Positions 43,713-52,845 of a DNA stretch of 64,000 bases are shown here, piece after piece (the stretch's first letter is position 1; each line of letters starts with the position of its first letter). The DNA is from Pirellulaceae bacterium (GTDB taxonomy: Bacteria > Planctomycetota > Planctomycetia > Pirellulales > Pirellulaceae). The notes under the pieces are model-generated. The model was not told the DNA's origin and did not search any database. It saw only the letters and a program-made list of their open reading frames with translations. The stretch spans positions 310,001-374,000 of the forward strand of contig BPJV01000003.1 in NCBI GenBank assembly GCA_026004795.1. Direction: 5' to 3'. The translations under genes and the position numbers were made by a program.

Positions 43713-46190
43713 ATGAATGACTTGCCTGGCACGCCCGATCGGGACCGCATCGCCGCCGAATACTTCGAATTGCTGCCGTTTTCTCCCTATCCTGTACAAG
43801 AGGAGGCACTGCTGGCCTGGTTTACTTCCCAGCAAGGCGTTCTGGTCTGCGCCCCGACAGGAACCGGGAAAACGCTGATTGCCGAAGCAGCGATCTACGA
43901 GGCTTTGCGCACCGGAACACGAGCCTACTACACCACACCGCTAATCGCCCTGACAGATCAGAAACTACGCGAACTACGCGAGTCGGTGGTGCGCTGGGGC
44001 TTCCCCGCATCAAGTGTCGGCTTGGTGACCGGCAATCGGCGCGTCAACGCCGACGCGCCGATCCTCGTCGTCGTCGCTGAAATCTTGCTCAATCGCTTAT
44101 TGATCCCCGAGCAATTCGATTTCACCGAGGTCGGGTCCGTGGTGATGGATGAGTTCCATTCGTTCAACGATCCGGAGCGGGGAATCGTGTGGGAACTAAC
44201 CCTGGCTCTCCTTCCGCCACATGTGCGCACCTTGTTGCTTAGTGCGACCGTTGGAAACAGCTACGAATTCACCAGTTGGCTGCGTCGCAGTTGTCAGCGC
44301 GATCTGCAACTGGTGGAAAGCACCGAACGCAAAGTGCCGCTGCGTTTCCAATGGATCGACGATCATTTGCTCGATGAATGGGTGGAGAAAATGGCTGAGG
44401 GTGACGAGGCCGCGCGGCGCACTCCGGCGTTAATCTTCTGTTTCAATCGTGAGGAGTGTTGGCAGACGGCCGAATTGCTCAAAGGGAGGCGCATCATCGA
44501 CAAGTCCCGTCAGGCTGCCATCCTGGAACAGCTCGAACGTTTCGACTGGAGCCAAGGAGCGGGCCCCAAGCTAAAGCAGCTCTTGGGACGCGGCGTGGGG
44601 GTGCATCATGCTGGCATGTTGCCCAAGTACCGCCGGATCGTCGAAGATCTGTTCCAACAGAAACTGCTCAGCGTCTGCGTCTGTACGGAGACCTTGTCGG
44701 CCGGCATCAATCTGCCGGCGCGCAGTGTGGTTCTCCCCTCGCTGATGCGGGGACCGCGTGACCGGCGCCGACTGATCGATGTCGCCAGTGCCCAGCAGAT
44801 CTTTGGCCGCGCCGGCCGCCCGCAGTACGATTCCGAAGGATTCGTCTATGCCTTGGCCCACGAAGACGATGTGAAACTATTGCGCTGGCGTGAGAAATAC
44901 GACCAGATCCCCGAGGACACCAAAGACCCGGGATTGTTGCGAGCCAAGAAGGCCTTGAAGAAGAAAATGCCTCGGCGCCGGCAAGGGGAAGTCTATTGGA
45001 CAGCGGAACATTTCGAAAAGCTGCAGACGGCTGCAGCGGCTAATCTGTCCAGCAAGGGAGATCTACCGTGGCGTCTGTTGGCCTACATCCTACTCAAGTC
45101 CCCTGAGGTCGAGCGACTGCGCCAGATGGTCGCTCGCCGGTTGCTCAACTCAACGCAGATCGAACGTGCTCAGGTGCGATTGAATGAAATGCTGATCACC
45201 CTGTGGGCCGGTGGTTATGTGGAACTGGAGCCCAAGCCGAAACCGAAAACGGGAAAAAAACCCGAGCCCAGTGAACCCTCGCCTCACCAATCGTCCACCT
45301 CGGGCGGCGGTTTGCTGGAAGCAGCAGGTTTGAGCAGCCTGGTCGAACAAGCGCGGCAACAGACGGGAAGAGTTGAGGAGGAGGCTACGATCGACAGCTC
45401 CGCCGCCGACCGCGGCTACGACGTGAAGAATTATCGCCCCGAGTTCGCCCGACCGACCGAGCGGCTCGCCACGCTGGTGCAACTGCGCAGCGTCAATCCA
45501 CTGTATGGTGCATTCCTGGCCGGACACTTGGCTATCGCTGACGACACAGAACGACTACTTGCGCTGGAAAGCGTCCTGGAGATGCCTCGCAGTGTGGCCC
45601 GCTACGTCCACGTTCCCGGCCCCGAGCAATTGCCACCGGGACCGTTGGCCCGCGAGCGGCTCGACCACCAACTGCTGCAACTCGGCTTGGCCACGCAAGA
45701 GGAATTGACCGGCAAATCGATGTTCGAGGATGCCCGGGAAGAGGATGACGAGGGAGAGCAGCGGCGACGTCGTGGACGAGGGTTATTCCGGGAGGAACGT
45801 GTCTATGCTTTGACACTGGCCGAGAAACTACGACGCCTCTTCAACCATGACTTCCCCAATGTCCATGACGTGGTGACCGTCCCCGTGCATGTCGCCGGTG
45901 AAGTGCTGGAATTCGGCGGCGACTTCAATAAGTACATCGTGGCCAAGAAACTGCAAAAGCAGGAAGGGATCATTTTCCGCCATTTGTTGCGACTGGTGTT
46001 ATTGCTCGATGAAATGGCATGTATTCCCCCTGCCGAAACGACGGTCGAGCAATGGGAAGATCGCCTCGACAGCCTCATCGTGCGGCTGACCGAGTGCTGC
46101 CGCCGGGTCGATCCCGAGAGCACGGATGAAGCCTTGGAAGTCGGCCGTGGCGGGGACGATCTGGCATCAACCGTGGGCAAGAAACGTTGA
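43713..46190 (+). CDS. Ski2-like DExH helicase
   Basis: An 825-aa superfamily 2 helicase. Motif I is APTGTGKT at 47-54, motif II is DEFH at 146-149, motif III is LLLSATVGN, and motif VI contains QQIFGRAGRPQYDSEG; HHAGMLPKYRRIVE precedes LSAGINLPARSVV, the Ski2/Mtr4/Brr2-like pattern. The region after 480 has charged linkers and a Cys-free helical C-terminus. In bacteria the function is mostly unknown; relatives act on RNA turnover or DNA repair. It is monocistronic here. Confidence 0.9.
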   Translation: MNDLPGTPDRDRIAAEYFELLPFSPYPVQEEALLAWFTSQQGVLVCAPTGTGKTLIAEAAIYEALRTGTRAYYTTPLIALTDQKLRELRESVVRWGFPASSVGLVTGNRRVNADAPILVVVAEILLNRLLIPEQFDFTEVGSVVMDEFHSFNDPERGIVWELTLALLPPHVRTLLLSATVGNSYEFTSWLRRSCQRDLQLVESTERKVPLRFQWIDDHLLDEWVEKMAEGDEAARRTPALIFCFNREECWQTAELLKGRRIIDKSRQAAILEQLERFDWSQGAGPKLKQLLGRGVGVHHAGMLPKYRRIVEDLFQQKLLSVCVCTETLSAGINLPARSVVLPSLMRGPRDRRRLIDVASAQQIFGRAGRPQYDSEGFVYALAHEDDVKLLRWREKYDQIPEDTKDPGLLRAKKALKKKMPRRRQGEVYWTAEHFEKLQTAAAANLSSKGDLPWRLLAYILLKSPEVERLRQMVARRLLNSTQIERAQVRLNEMLITLWAGGYVELEPKPKPKTGKKPEPSEPSPHQSSTSGGGLLEAAGLSSLVEQARQQTGRVEEEATIDSSAADRGYDVKNYRPEFARPTERLATLVQLRSVNPLYGAFLAGHLAIADDTERLLALESVLEMPRSVARYVHVPGPEQLPPGPLARERLDHQLLQLGLATQEELTGKSMFEDAREEDDEGEQRRRRGRGLFREERVYALTLAEKLRRLFNHDFPNVHDVVTVPVHVAGEVLEFGGDFNKYIVAKKLQKQEGIIFRHLLRLVLLLDEMACIPPAETTVEQWEDRLDSLIVRLTECCRRVDPESTDEALEVGRGGDDLASTVGKKR

Positions 46191-46659
46191 CGCGCTTTCC
46201 CCCTCGCGATCGCGAGCCGTTCTGCTGGAACGTCTGGTTGAGGGAGCGGCGGGGGCGTAGGTTGTCGGCTTGCTGCAAAGAACCGTTCGCTGCTGAAGAA
46301 GCAGAAGAAAATGAACATCTTGTTGCCTACCGGCAGCAGAGCCTGCTGACGGTCACTGCCGATCGGCGGAGCGAATGTGGCCGACAGGCTGAGAGTACCC
46401 GAGCAACATGGGCCCACAGGGCTGATCGCACCCTAGCTCCGCGCCTCAACCTCTGCGACCTCTCGTGCCTCCGCGTTTCTATCTACCGCGCGGCCTTTTC
46501 CCTCATTCCTAGAACACAACTTTCGAGAATACCTCCCGCGCGGCGTACCATGGCCCACACCGCGTTGCAGGCTGCGGATTCATCATCGCCCGATCCATGA
46601 TCGCAGCGTCGATGCATTTGGCCTGCCGCCAACACGGGCTCGTCGGCGATCGAGTTCTT
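46191..46659. other. Gene-poor stretch downstream of helicase
   Basis: About 470 nt without a credible gene. It begins with a perfect 14-bp palindrome CTCGCGATCGCGAG at 46203-46216 that could form a hairpin just past the helicase stop, without a T-tract. The rest shows no feature I recognise. Confidence 0.4.
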
Positions 46660-46701
46660 GGGGCGTTGCCCCCAGACTAAGATGCCCAGAGGGCTTCGCC
46701 C
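46660..46701. repeat. Paired mini-hairpin element
   Basis: GGGGC-GTT-GCCCC at 46660-46672 and GGGC-TTC-GCCC at 46691-46701 flank an 18-nt spacer containing CTAAGATGCC. The two hairpins with a fixed spacer look like a dispersed palindromic element. It abuts the transposase remnant. Confidence 0.45.
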
Positions 46702-46727
46702 AAACTCGCCTGGCCTTTCTGCGCTGG

Positions 46728-47036
46728 CTACTCGGCCAGCATGGTTTCGGCGAATCCTTGCTGGTCGCTCTGCGCGACGAGTTGCTAAACGTCGAGGAGT
46801 TCACGAACTTGGCTGAGGCTCGTTGGTTTGCCCAGCCTCGGCTGCAGGAGCCCAATTACGAGCGATCGCATAGCAGCCTGCGCTACCGGCCCCTTCGGAG
46901 TTCGCCGCCGGCAGTGCCGCGGCTTCCGCTCCGGCTACGCCTCCCTCCAGCCGCGGCACAGCCGAGCAAAGGAACCCCTATCCGCTACATAGCCCAAGCT
47001 CTCATAACCTCTGGTACAAAAAATCGGGTAGTCTAG
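46728..47036 (+). pseudogene. IS3-type transposase 3' remnant
   Basis: The translated frame reads GFGES, then LRDELLNVEEFTNLAEARWF and, after a few residues, NYERSHSSLRYRP. This is the C-terminal part of the integrase domain of IS3-family OrfB proteins (FNGRLRDELLN ... NxERPHSSLGYRxP). The catalytic D and D are absent because the 5' part is missing. A single-base shift near 46890 moves the true frame into the PSEFAAGSAAAS-like tail and a final WYKKSGS segment. No inverted repeats were located. It lies between the helicase and the RHS locus, and is clearly nonfunctional. Confidence 0.7.
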
Positions 47037-47125
47037 GGAGTTAGCCCAAACTTACCCACCCCGTCAAGCATGGTTCTCGTGCGCGCTCACCGACATACTC
47101 TGAACCGCGGCGTCGGCAATTCTTG

Positions 47126-50100
47126 CTACTTGGGTGTCGAGCGCTTCCGCAGTGTTTTTCCAAGTTCGAAAACGTCACTGGGCTTGTCACCTGAAATCAG
47201 CCGATCCGGACGCGCGTTGTCCATGACCTGTTCCGCAGTCCCAGAATCGAAATAGTGGAACAGTTGGAAGCCGGCCAGGCCGACGTCGGCCACGAGTGTT
47301 GCCATTATTCCGCCCATGAGGGCTTGCCCTTCGGCAGAAAGTTGTGCCATAGATGCGAAACGCGCAGCGGATCCAGTTCCGACTCTGAAAGCAACGTCAG
47401 CGGTTCCGCCTAACACCCTTCCCAGTAGGATTGATCCGGATGCGGAAAAAAAGCCGATAGCGAATCCTCGTTTGAATCCAGTGCCGAAACTGCCTCCAGT
47501 CGCAGCATAGAAGAGCCCGAGTCCAGTACCGCTAAGTGTCCCCACGATGGATGATACGAGCAACGTTTCAGCTAGTTTTGATTCTCCAGACGGGTCCCTG
47601 TGATTGATCGGATCTTGATTAACGTACAGATAACGGTGTAGCGATCCTGGATCATTTAGATTTCCGGGAAACGGATCGGAAGACAAGAATGTGCCGGTAT
47701 GCGTATCCAGAACACGAGCTCTGAGGTAATTGAGTTGAGTTGTTGGATCGCGTACTTCGCCTCCAAACATATGCGTAATAGAAGTCGTGCCTATCCGCTG
47801 TGACACGGTGCCGAAGGCTTCGTAACGTACTTCGTCAGTTACCGCAGCCGTGGCGTCTGTCGCTAAGAAGGTACTTCCCAAATGATCTCCATATAAGAAA
47901 GTAGTTACACCGTTGCTTTGTTGCGCAATGGGCGAGGCATCACCAGGTGGAAAAACGAAAGCAGCCGTGGCCGCGCCGTTGACATCGTACGTTTCCAGAA
48001 TCTCCGAATAAGGTCGATTTGGATCCACCAGGAAGCGAGTCTCGGCACCGTCCTCAACTCTGATTACCTGGTGTCCCTGACCATCGTATGCGTATACCAG
48101 CTCATTGGTGACACCTCCAGAGATCTGCACGACGCGGCGCATCCGGTTGTCGCTTGTCCACTCGTAGGTGGTAACTTGCCCGCTACCATCATCTCGCTCG
48201 ATGCGATTGCCGTTGGCATCATATTGGTATGTCGCCACTCCTTCATTACTGGATTCCCTGAGCAATCGATCGCGCTGATCGTATTCGTACGTCGTTGCAC
48301 CCGAAGTCGAATCGACGCGGTCAATTCGGTTCCCGACGGCATCGTAACCATACGTGATAATCCGACGCGTGGCATTGGGAGCATCGATCGTCTCTACAAC
48401 CAGCCGTCCTCCAGCATCATAGCGATAGCTTGTGCGCCGCCCGTCCACATCCATGACAGATGTCCGTCGGCCAGCCGTGTCAAACTCATATGTCAGCCGC
48501 TCTAAGACGGTCGTCATGGTACCAACTTCAATTTGGCTAACGCGTCCAACACCAGTGTATAACCAAGCCTGATACGTACCGTTCGGATACTCGCGTCGCA
48601 CGAGATTTCCAGCCGCATCGTAGGTAAAAGCCGTAACGCCGTTCTGCACGTCGTTCAATGTAGTGACTCGATTCAGCGAGTCGTACACGTACTCCGTTGT
48701 CCCAGACGGTGTAACGACTTCAGTAATGTTGCCAGCGTCATCGTAGCGATAGTTGATGGTACGCGAGTCGAATTGCGTAAGCTGCACAAGTCGGTCTCGC
48801 TCATCGTACGCGAAAGCTGTAATCCCCAGGTGATTTTGGATCGAGGTCGGTCTACCCGTAGGGCTATAGGTGATAGCGACGGTGTCGTCGGGGCGCACAA
48901 CCTTGACCAACCGTTGCAAAGAGTCGTATTCGTAAGACGTTGTTGCTCCGTTGAAGTCGGTCGTAGAAATAAGGTTCCCCGCAGAATCGTAGGTGAACGT
49001 CTCTCGCTCACCGGTGACAAGTTGTTTTGCAACAAGATTGCCGAACGTGTCGTATTGGTACTGCGTGGTTCTATTTAGTGCATCGGTCACCGAGACGAGT
49101 TCGCCTAGCTCGTTGTACTGATAAGACGTCCGGTGTCCCAATGAATCGATGACCGCGGTTAGCCGCCCACCATCGTCATACTCATAATGAATCGTCTCAC
49201 CGGCTCCATTGGTGCGCGAAGTTACCTGGCCGCGACCGTTCAATGTCAGATGCTCTGACGTACCATCAGGCCATAGGGTTTCCGTTCGACGTGATAGCTG
49301 GTCATGGCGATGACTTGTCGCATGTCCCAACGGATCGACTTCAGTAGTGACGTTCCCAACCGCATCGTACTCAAATCGTGTGACATTGCCCAAGGCGTCG
49401 GTCTGAGTGACAACATTTCCGGCCAAATCGTAGGCAAACTGGGTAACACGTCCTAGCTCATCGATCGTCCTAGTAATCTGCCCAGCGGCGTCGTATTGGG
49501 CGCTCCGGCGAGGATTGTCGGTTGCGTCTTGCGGCGTGGTATCGGGGAACAAGGACGCAATTCGACGTCCGAGCGCATCGTACTCGTAGCTCGTTTCTCT
49601 GCCCGCTTGGTCGATTATGGCGATGAGATTACCCGCTGCATCGTAGCGGCGCTCGATGGTCGTTCCGTCCGCAAAAAGCGTTCGCGTGAGTCGATTGGCG
49701 TCGTCGTATTCGTAACCTGTTGCATTTCCCAGCGAATCGGTTTCTAAGACCATGTTCCCCACGGCGTCATACTCATAGGAACGCAGTAGCTTCTCCGAAT
49801 CAGCGATCGATGTGACAAGGCCGTTAGCAGAATAGCTCACGGTGAGCTTTGGTGTTACAGTTCCGGTGGAACCGGTCTTGATGCTACTGACCGTCAGCGG
49901 CAAACCATTTTCGTCATAAGTAAAGTTGAGCACGGCGCCGGCGCTTGTGTTGACCGTCGTCGGCAGGTCGTCAATCAAGGTGAACGCCGTGCTGCCAACG
50001 CCCTCCATTGTCGCGCCGGTTGGCACCCCGCCGCTGGTGTAGGCGACGCTCAGGCGATCACCGAGCGGGGTTGTTACGGACACAGGGTTTCCCGCGGGAT

Positions 50101-52201
50101 CAACAGTGGCTTGAAAAGCGTTTCCTAATGCATCAACCTGGGAAGTGGCAACCGAAAAACGGTCATAGGTCCATGTGGTGACATACCCCCGAGGGTCGAT
50201 GCGAGAGAGTTCGTTACCGCGCGCGTCATACACATGCTTCGTGGTTCGCCCCAATGGGTCCGTTTCTGTCAAAGGGAGATCGAGTTCGTTGTATGTTCGC
50301 GAGGTGATGCCTCCATATGCATCAGTAGTCCGTACCGTATTGCCTCGCGGGTCCAATTCATAGGTTGTGGGATTTCCGAGCGGATCTTGCTTTACCACAA
50401 GCAGGTTTTCCGGATCATAGGTGATGGTCACAGCCGAACCCGATCCATCGATGGTTCGAGTTAGACGGCCATCTTCGTTGTATTCCGTCCTGACTCCGGT
50501 CCTTCCTAATGGGTCAATTACCTGCTGCAGGAAATGAGCCTTCGCCGCGCTATACACGAAGCTGGTGATATTCCCCTCCCGGTCGGTCACGCTCACCAGG
50601 TCACCTGCCGGCGAATAACTGTATCGAACCGAATTCCCCAGCGGATCGGTGATCGACGTGATCCGGCCGCGGCCGTCGCGGCTGATGACGATGCCGATCC
50701 CTGAATCGGACTCGATCCCCGCGTCGGTGAAGGTCAGCGTGTTGCCGTTGCGATCCGTCACCGTGTTCATCTTGCCGGTGTCGCCGTCGATGCGGTAACG
50801 CAGGCCGTCGCGCGTCACCACCGTGTAGCCGCCACCAAAATCGGGTGCCGCCGGATTCCACGGGATGTTGCCCGCCGCGAATAGCTCGCCGCGCTTATTC
50901 ACGAATAACTGGCCCCCGCCGACTTGCAACTGAGCCGTGTTGCCGGGATCGGGAGTAAACCTGGGGGACGCCAGAACCAGATTGTCGCCGAGTCCCGGGA
51001 GGACGCGAATCCGTGGCGTGAACGTCCAACCCATCCGTTCTTGGCCAGGCAGCGTCATGTAGACCTTTACGCCTGGACGCATCGGTGTGTAAATCCCAAT
51101 GTCCTCTAACCCGCTCTTCGGCAAACCGACTCGCAAGTCGGCGTCGCGGAATTCCAGTCGCCACCCGTATCCCAAATCTCCATCGCGGTCCGCTCGCAAC
51201 GTGTCGTACGTTCGCGTGACTTGAATCGGAATCCCGCTCACCGGAATCGTCAGATCCGTGAAGCTCAGCCGGAAATTGCCTAACTTCAAAGCTCCGGATA
51301 AGCCTACGTGCCGCTCGACGACGTTGACCACTCCGCCGGTCGTTGCGACTTCTAGACGCAATAGGTACTCGTCGTTCTCCAACATCGTCGTGTCCCACAC
51401 GCCTAGCTCGCCGTCGTTGACCGCTTGCCGCGATGTGACGATCTCGGTGAATTGCGTCTCTTCGGCGTGGCGATACGATAGCTTGTACGAATCGAATTCG
51501 GCATGCGCAGCCGTGCCGGTGACGGCAACCATGCCAAATACGGTTTCCGACTCGGTCGGCGAGCTGATCAGCGCCTCGGGGATGTCCTCTGCTCCGGCCC
51601 CACTCCAGCCCTCGGGAAAGTCGTAGTCGAACGTAATCGTCTTGGTCGTTACATTGCCATTTGTGTCGGTAGCGGTGGCCGTAGCTTCGATCGCTTGAAA
51701 GGTCCAGTCCTCGAACGTAAACGTTGCCGTACCGGCGGCGTCCAAAGGAATCTCTTGCCCATTGGCTGATAACGTAACGGATGCCACCGCCACATCATCA
51801 ATCGCTCGCGTATAAACTCGAAACGGTCCCATCCAAGGAAGAATATTGCGGTCTGCGTCGTTCGGTGTCGCAATGAGGCTGACCTTGGGAGCGATCGTAT
51901 CCTCCGCCACCACCAGTGTGAATGCGTCCGTTGCTTCGCCGCCGCGCGGGTCGGTGACGCGCACCGCGAAGTTGTGCGACCCGATATCGGCGACTTGAGT
52001 CTGCCAATGGATGCGACCGAACTCGTCGATCGTAGCACCGTCAGGAGCTTGTGTCAGCTCGTACGCGAGTGGGTCCAAGTCCGCATCGCGGGCAAGGAGG
52101 TCGTGAATGAACATCGCTCCTGCCGAAATCTGACCAGGTGTTTGCTGCTGGATGACCGGCGCTCGATTCTCGCCCAGGATGTCCAATACGAAGGACTCCA
52201 T
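47126..52201 (-). CDS. Giant locus segment 4: RHS repeats, RHS core and toxin-like tip
   Basis: About 1,690 codons. After further Ig-like units the RHS region opens at about 51290 with LGNFRLSFTDLTIPVSG and QVTRTYDTLRADRDG. A long YD/RHS repeat array (YDAAGNLV..., YEYDALGRR..., many copies) runs from about 50850 to 48000, followed by the RHS core (YLYGDHLGSTFLATD; NYLRARVLDTHTGTFLSSDP; RYLYVNQDPINHRDPSG at about 47590). The variable tip of about 160 aa is hydrophobic and glycine-rich (TLSGTGLGLFYAATGGSFG, GTADVAFRVGTGSA), ending TLRKRSTPK. It matches no toxin I know. No immunity gene follows. Confidence 0.75.
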   Translation of the reverse strand: MESFVLDILGENRAPVIQQQTPGQISAGAMFIHDLLARDADLDPLAYELTQAPDGATIDEFGRIHWQTQVADIGSHNFAVRVTDPRGGEATDAFTLVVAEDTIAPKVSLIATPNDADRNILPWMGPFRVYTRAIDDVAVASVTLSANGQEIPLDAAGTATFTFEDWTFQAIEATATATDTNGNVTTKTITFDYDFPEGWSGAGAEDIPEALISSPTESETVFGMVAVTGTAAHAEFDSYKLSYRHAEETQFTEIVTSRQAVNDGELGVWDTTMLENDEYLLRLEVATTGGVVNVVERHVGLSGALKLGNFRLSFTDLTIPVSGIPIQVTRTYDTLRADRDGDLGYGWRLEFRDADLRVGLPKSGLEDIGIYTPMRPGVKVYMTLPGQERMGWTFTPRIRVLPGLGDNLVLASPRFTPDPGNTAQLQVGGGQLFVNKRGELFAAGNIPWNPAAPDFGGGYTVVTRDGLRYRIDGDTGKMNTVTDRNGNTLTFTDAGIESDSGIGIVISRDGRGRITSITDPLGNSVRYSYSPAGDLVSVTDREGNITSFVYSAAKAHFLQQVIDPLGRTGVRTEYNEDGRLTRTIDGSGSAVTITYDPENLLVVKQDPLGNPTTYELDPRGNTVRTTDAYGGITSRTYNELDLPLTETDPLGRTTKHVYDARGNELSRIDPRGYVTTWTYDRFSVATSQVDALGNAFQATVDPAGNPVSVTTPLGDRLSVAYTSGGVPTGATMEGVGSTAFTLIDDLPTTVNTSAGAVLNFTYDENGLPLTVSSIKTGSTGTVTPKLTVSYSANGLVTSIADSEKLLRSYEYDAVGNMVLETDSLGNATGYEYDDANRLTRTLFADGTTIERRYDAAGNLIAIIDQAGRETSYEYDALGRRIASLFPDTTPQDATDNPRRSAQYDAAGQITRTIDELGRVTQFAYDLAGNVVTQTDALGNVTRFEYDAVGNVTTEVDPLGHATSHRHDQLSRRTETLWPDGTSEHLTLNGRGQVTSRTNGAGETIHYEYDDGGRLTAVIDSLGHRTSYQYNELGELVSVTDALNRTTQYQYDTFGNLVAKQLVTGERETFTYDSAGNLISTTDFNGATTSYEYDSLQRLVKVVRPDDTVAITYSPTGRPTSIQNHLGITAFAYDERDRLVQLTQFDSRTINYRYDDAGNITEVVTPSGTTEYVYDSLNRVTTLNDVQNGVTAFTYDAAGNLVRREYPNGTYQAWLYTGVGRVSQIEVGTMTTVLERLTYEFDTAGRRTSVMDVDGRRTSYRYDAGGRLVVETIDAPNATRRIITYGYDAVGNRIDRVDSTSGATTYEYDQRDRLLRESSNEGVATYQYDANGNRIERDDGSGQVTTYEWTSDNRMRRVVQISGGVTNELVYAYDGQGHQVIRVEDGAETRFLVDPNRPYSEILETYDVNGAATAAFVFPPGDASPIAQQSNGVTTFLYGDHLGSTFLATDATAAVTDEVRYEAFGTVSQRIGTTSITHMFGGEVRDPTTQLNYLRARVLDTHTGTFLSSDPFPGNLNDPGSLHRYLYVNQDPINHRDPSGESKLAETLLVSSIVGTLSGTGLGLFYAATGGSFGTGFKRGFAIGFFSASGSILLGRVLGGTADVAFRVGTGSAARFASMAQLSAEGQALMGGIMATLVADVGLAGFQLFHYFDSGTAEQVMDNARPDRLISGDKPSDVFELGKTLRKRSTPK

Positions 52202-52845
52202 TGCCGGCGCCGCCACGGGGATCGGTGGCCAGCAGTGTGACGACATGGCGGCCATCATCACCACTAACCGGCGTCCAACTCACCAGACCCGTTTGGGCGT
52301 CGATGGTCATGCCGGCAGGCGCTTGGCGGAGTGAATACGTGACCGGCTCGAGTTCGGGATCCGTTGCAGTCAGCCGGTATTCGTAGGGGACGGCCACCGA
52401 GCCGAATCGCGGCGCCGTGCTGATGATCTCGGGTGGGAGGTTGACGATGCCATCTGCCACACGAACGGAGAACGCTTGCGTCACAGCGCCGCCGACGCCG
52501 TCGACGACTTGAATCACCACGTCGCTGCGTCCCGTCTGATCGACGGTGGGTGTCCAACTGATCTCACCGGTGGTCTCCTCGATGGTCATGCCGGTTGGTG
52601 ACGTCAGGAGCTCGTAACGCAACGGGTCGCCCTCTGGATCGCTGGCTCGCACCGTATAGAGATACGCCGTGCCGACGCTGGCTTCGGTCGGCGGCACGCT
52701 GACGATTCGGGGAGGTCCACCAACTCGATTGACGTGGAGCTTGAACGTTTGCGCTGAAGCGCGGCCCGCCGGATCGACGGCCTGGAGCGAAATATCATGT
52801 TCACCGAGCTGATCAGCCGCCGGATTCCAACGTAGTGTTCCGTCG
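52202..52845 (-). CDS. Giant locus segment 3: cadherin-like repeats
   Basis: About 215 codons in a third frame. They encode repeated cadherin/He_PIG-like units: GEHDISLQAVDPAGRAS, ASDPEGDPLRYELLTSP, EISWTPTVDQTG, and TATDPELEPVTYSLRQAP. They continue the domain series of segment 2 without a gap, then lose frame near 52201 after DPRGGAG. Confidence 0.65.

Noticed and set aside
47600-50900. CRISPR-like periodic DNA
   Set aside because: The periodicity is about 60-65 nt and is explained by RHS/YD protein repeats, with no identical direct repeats and unique spacers.
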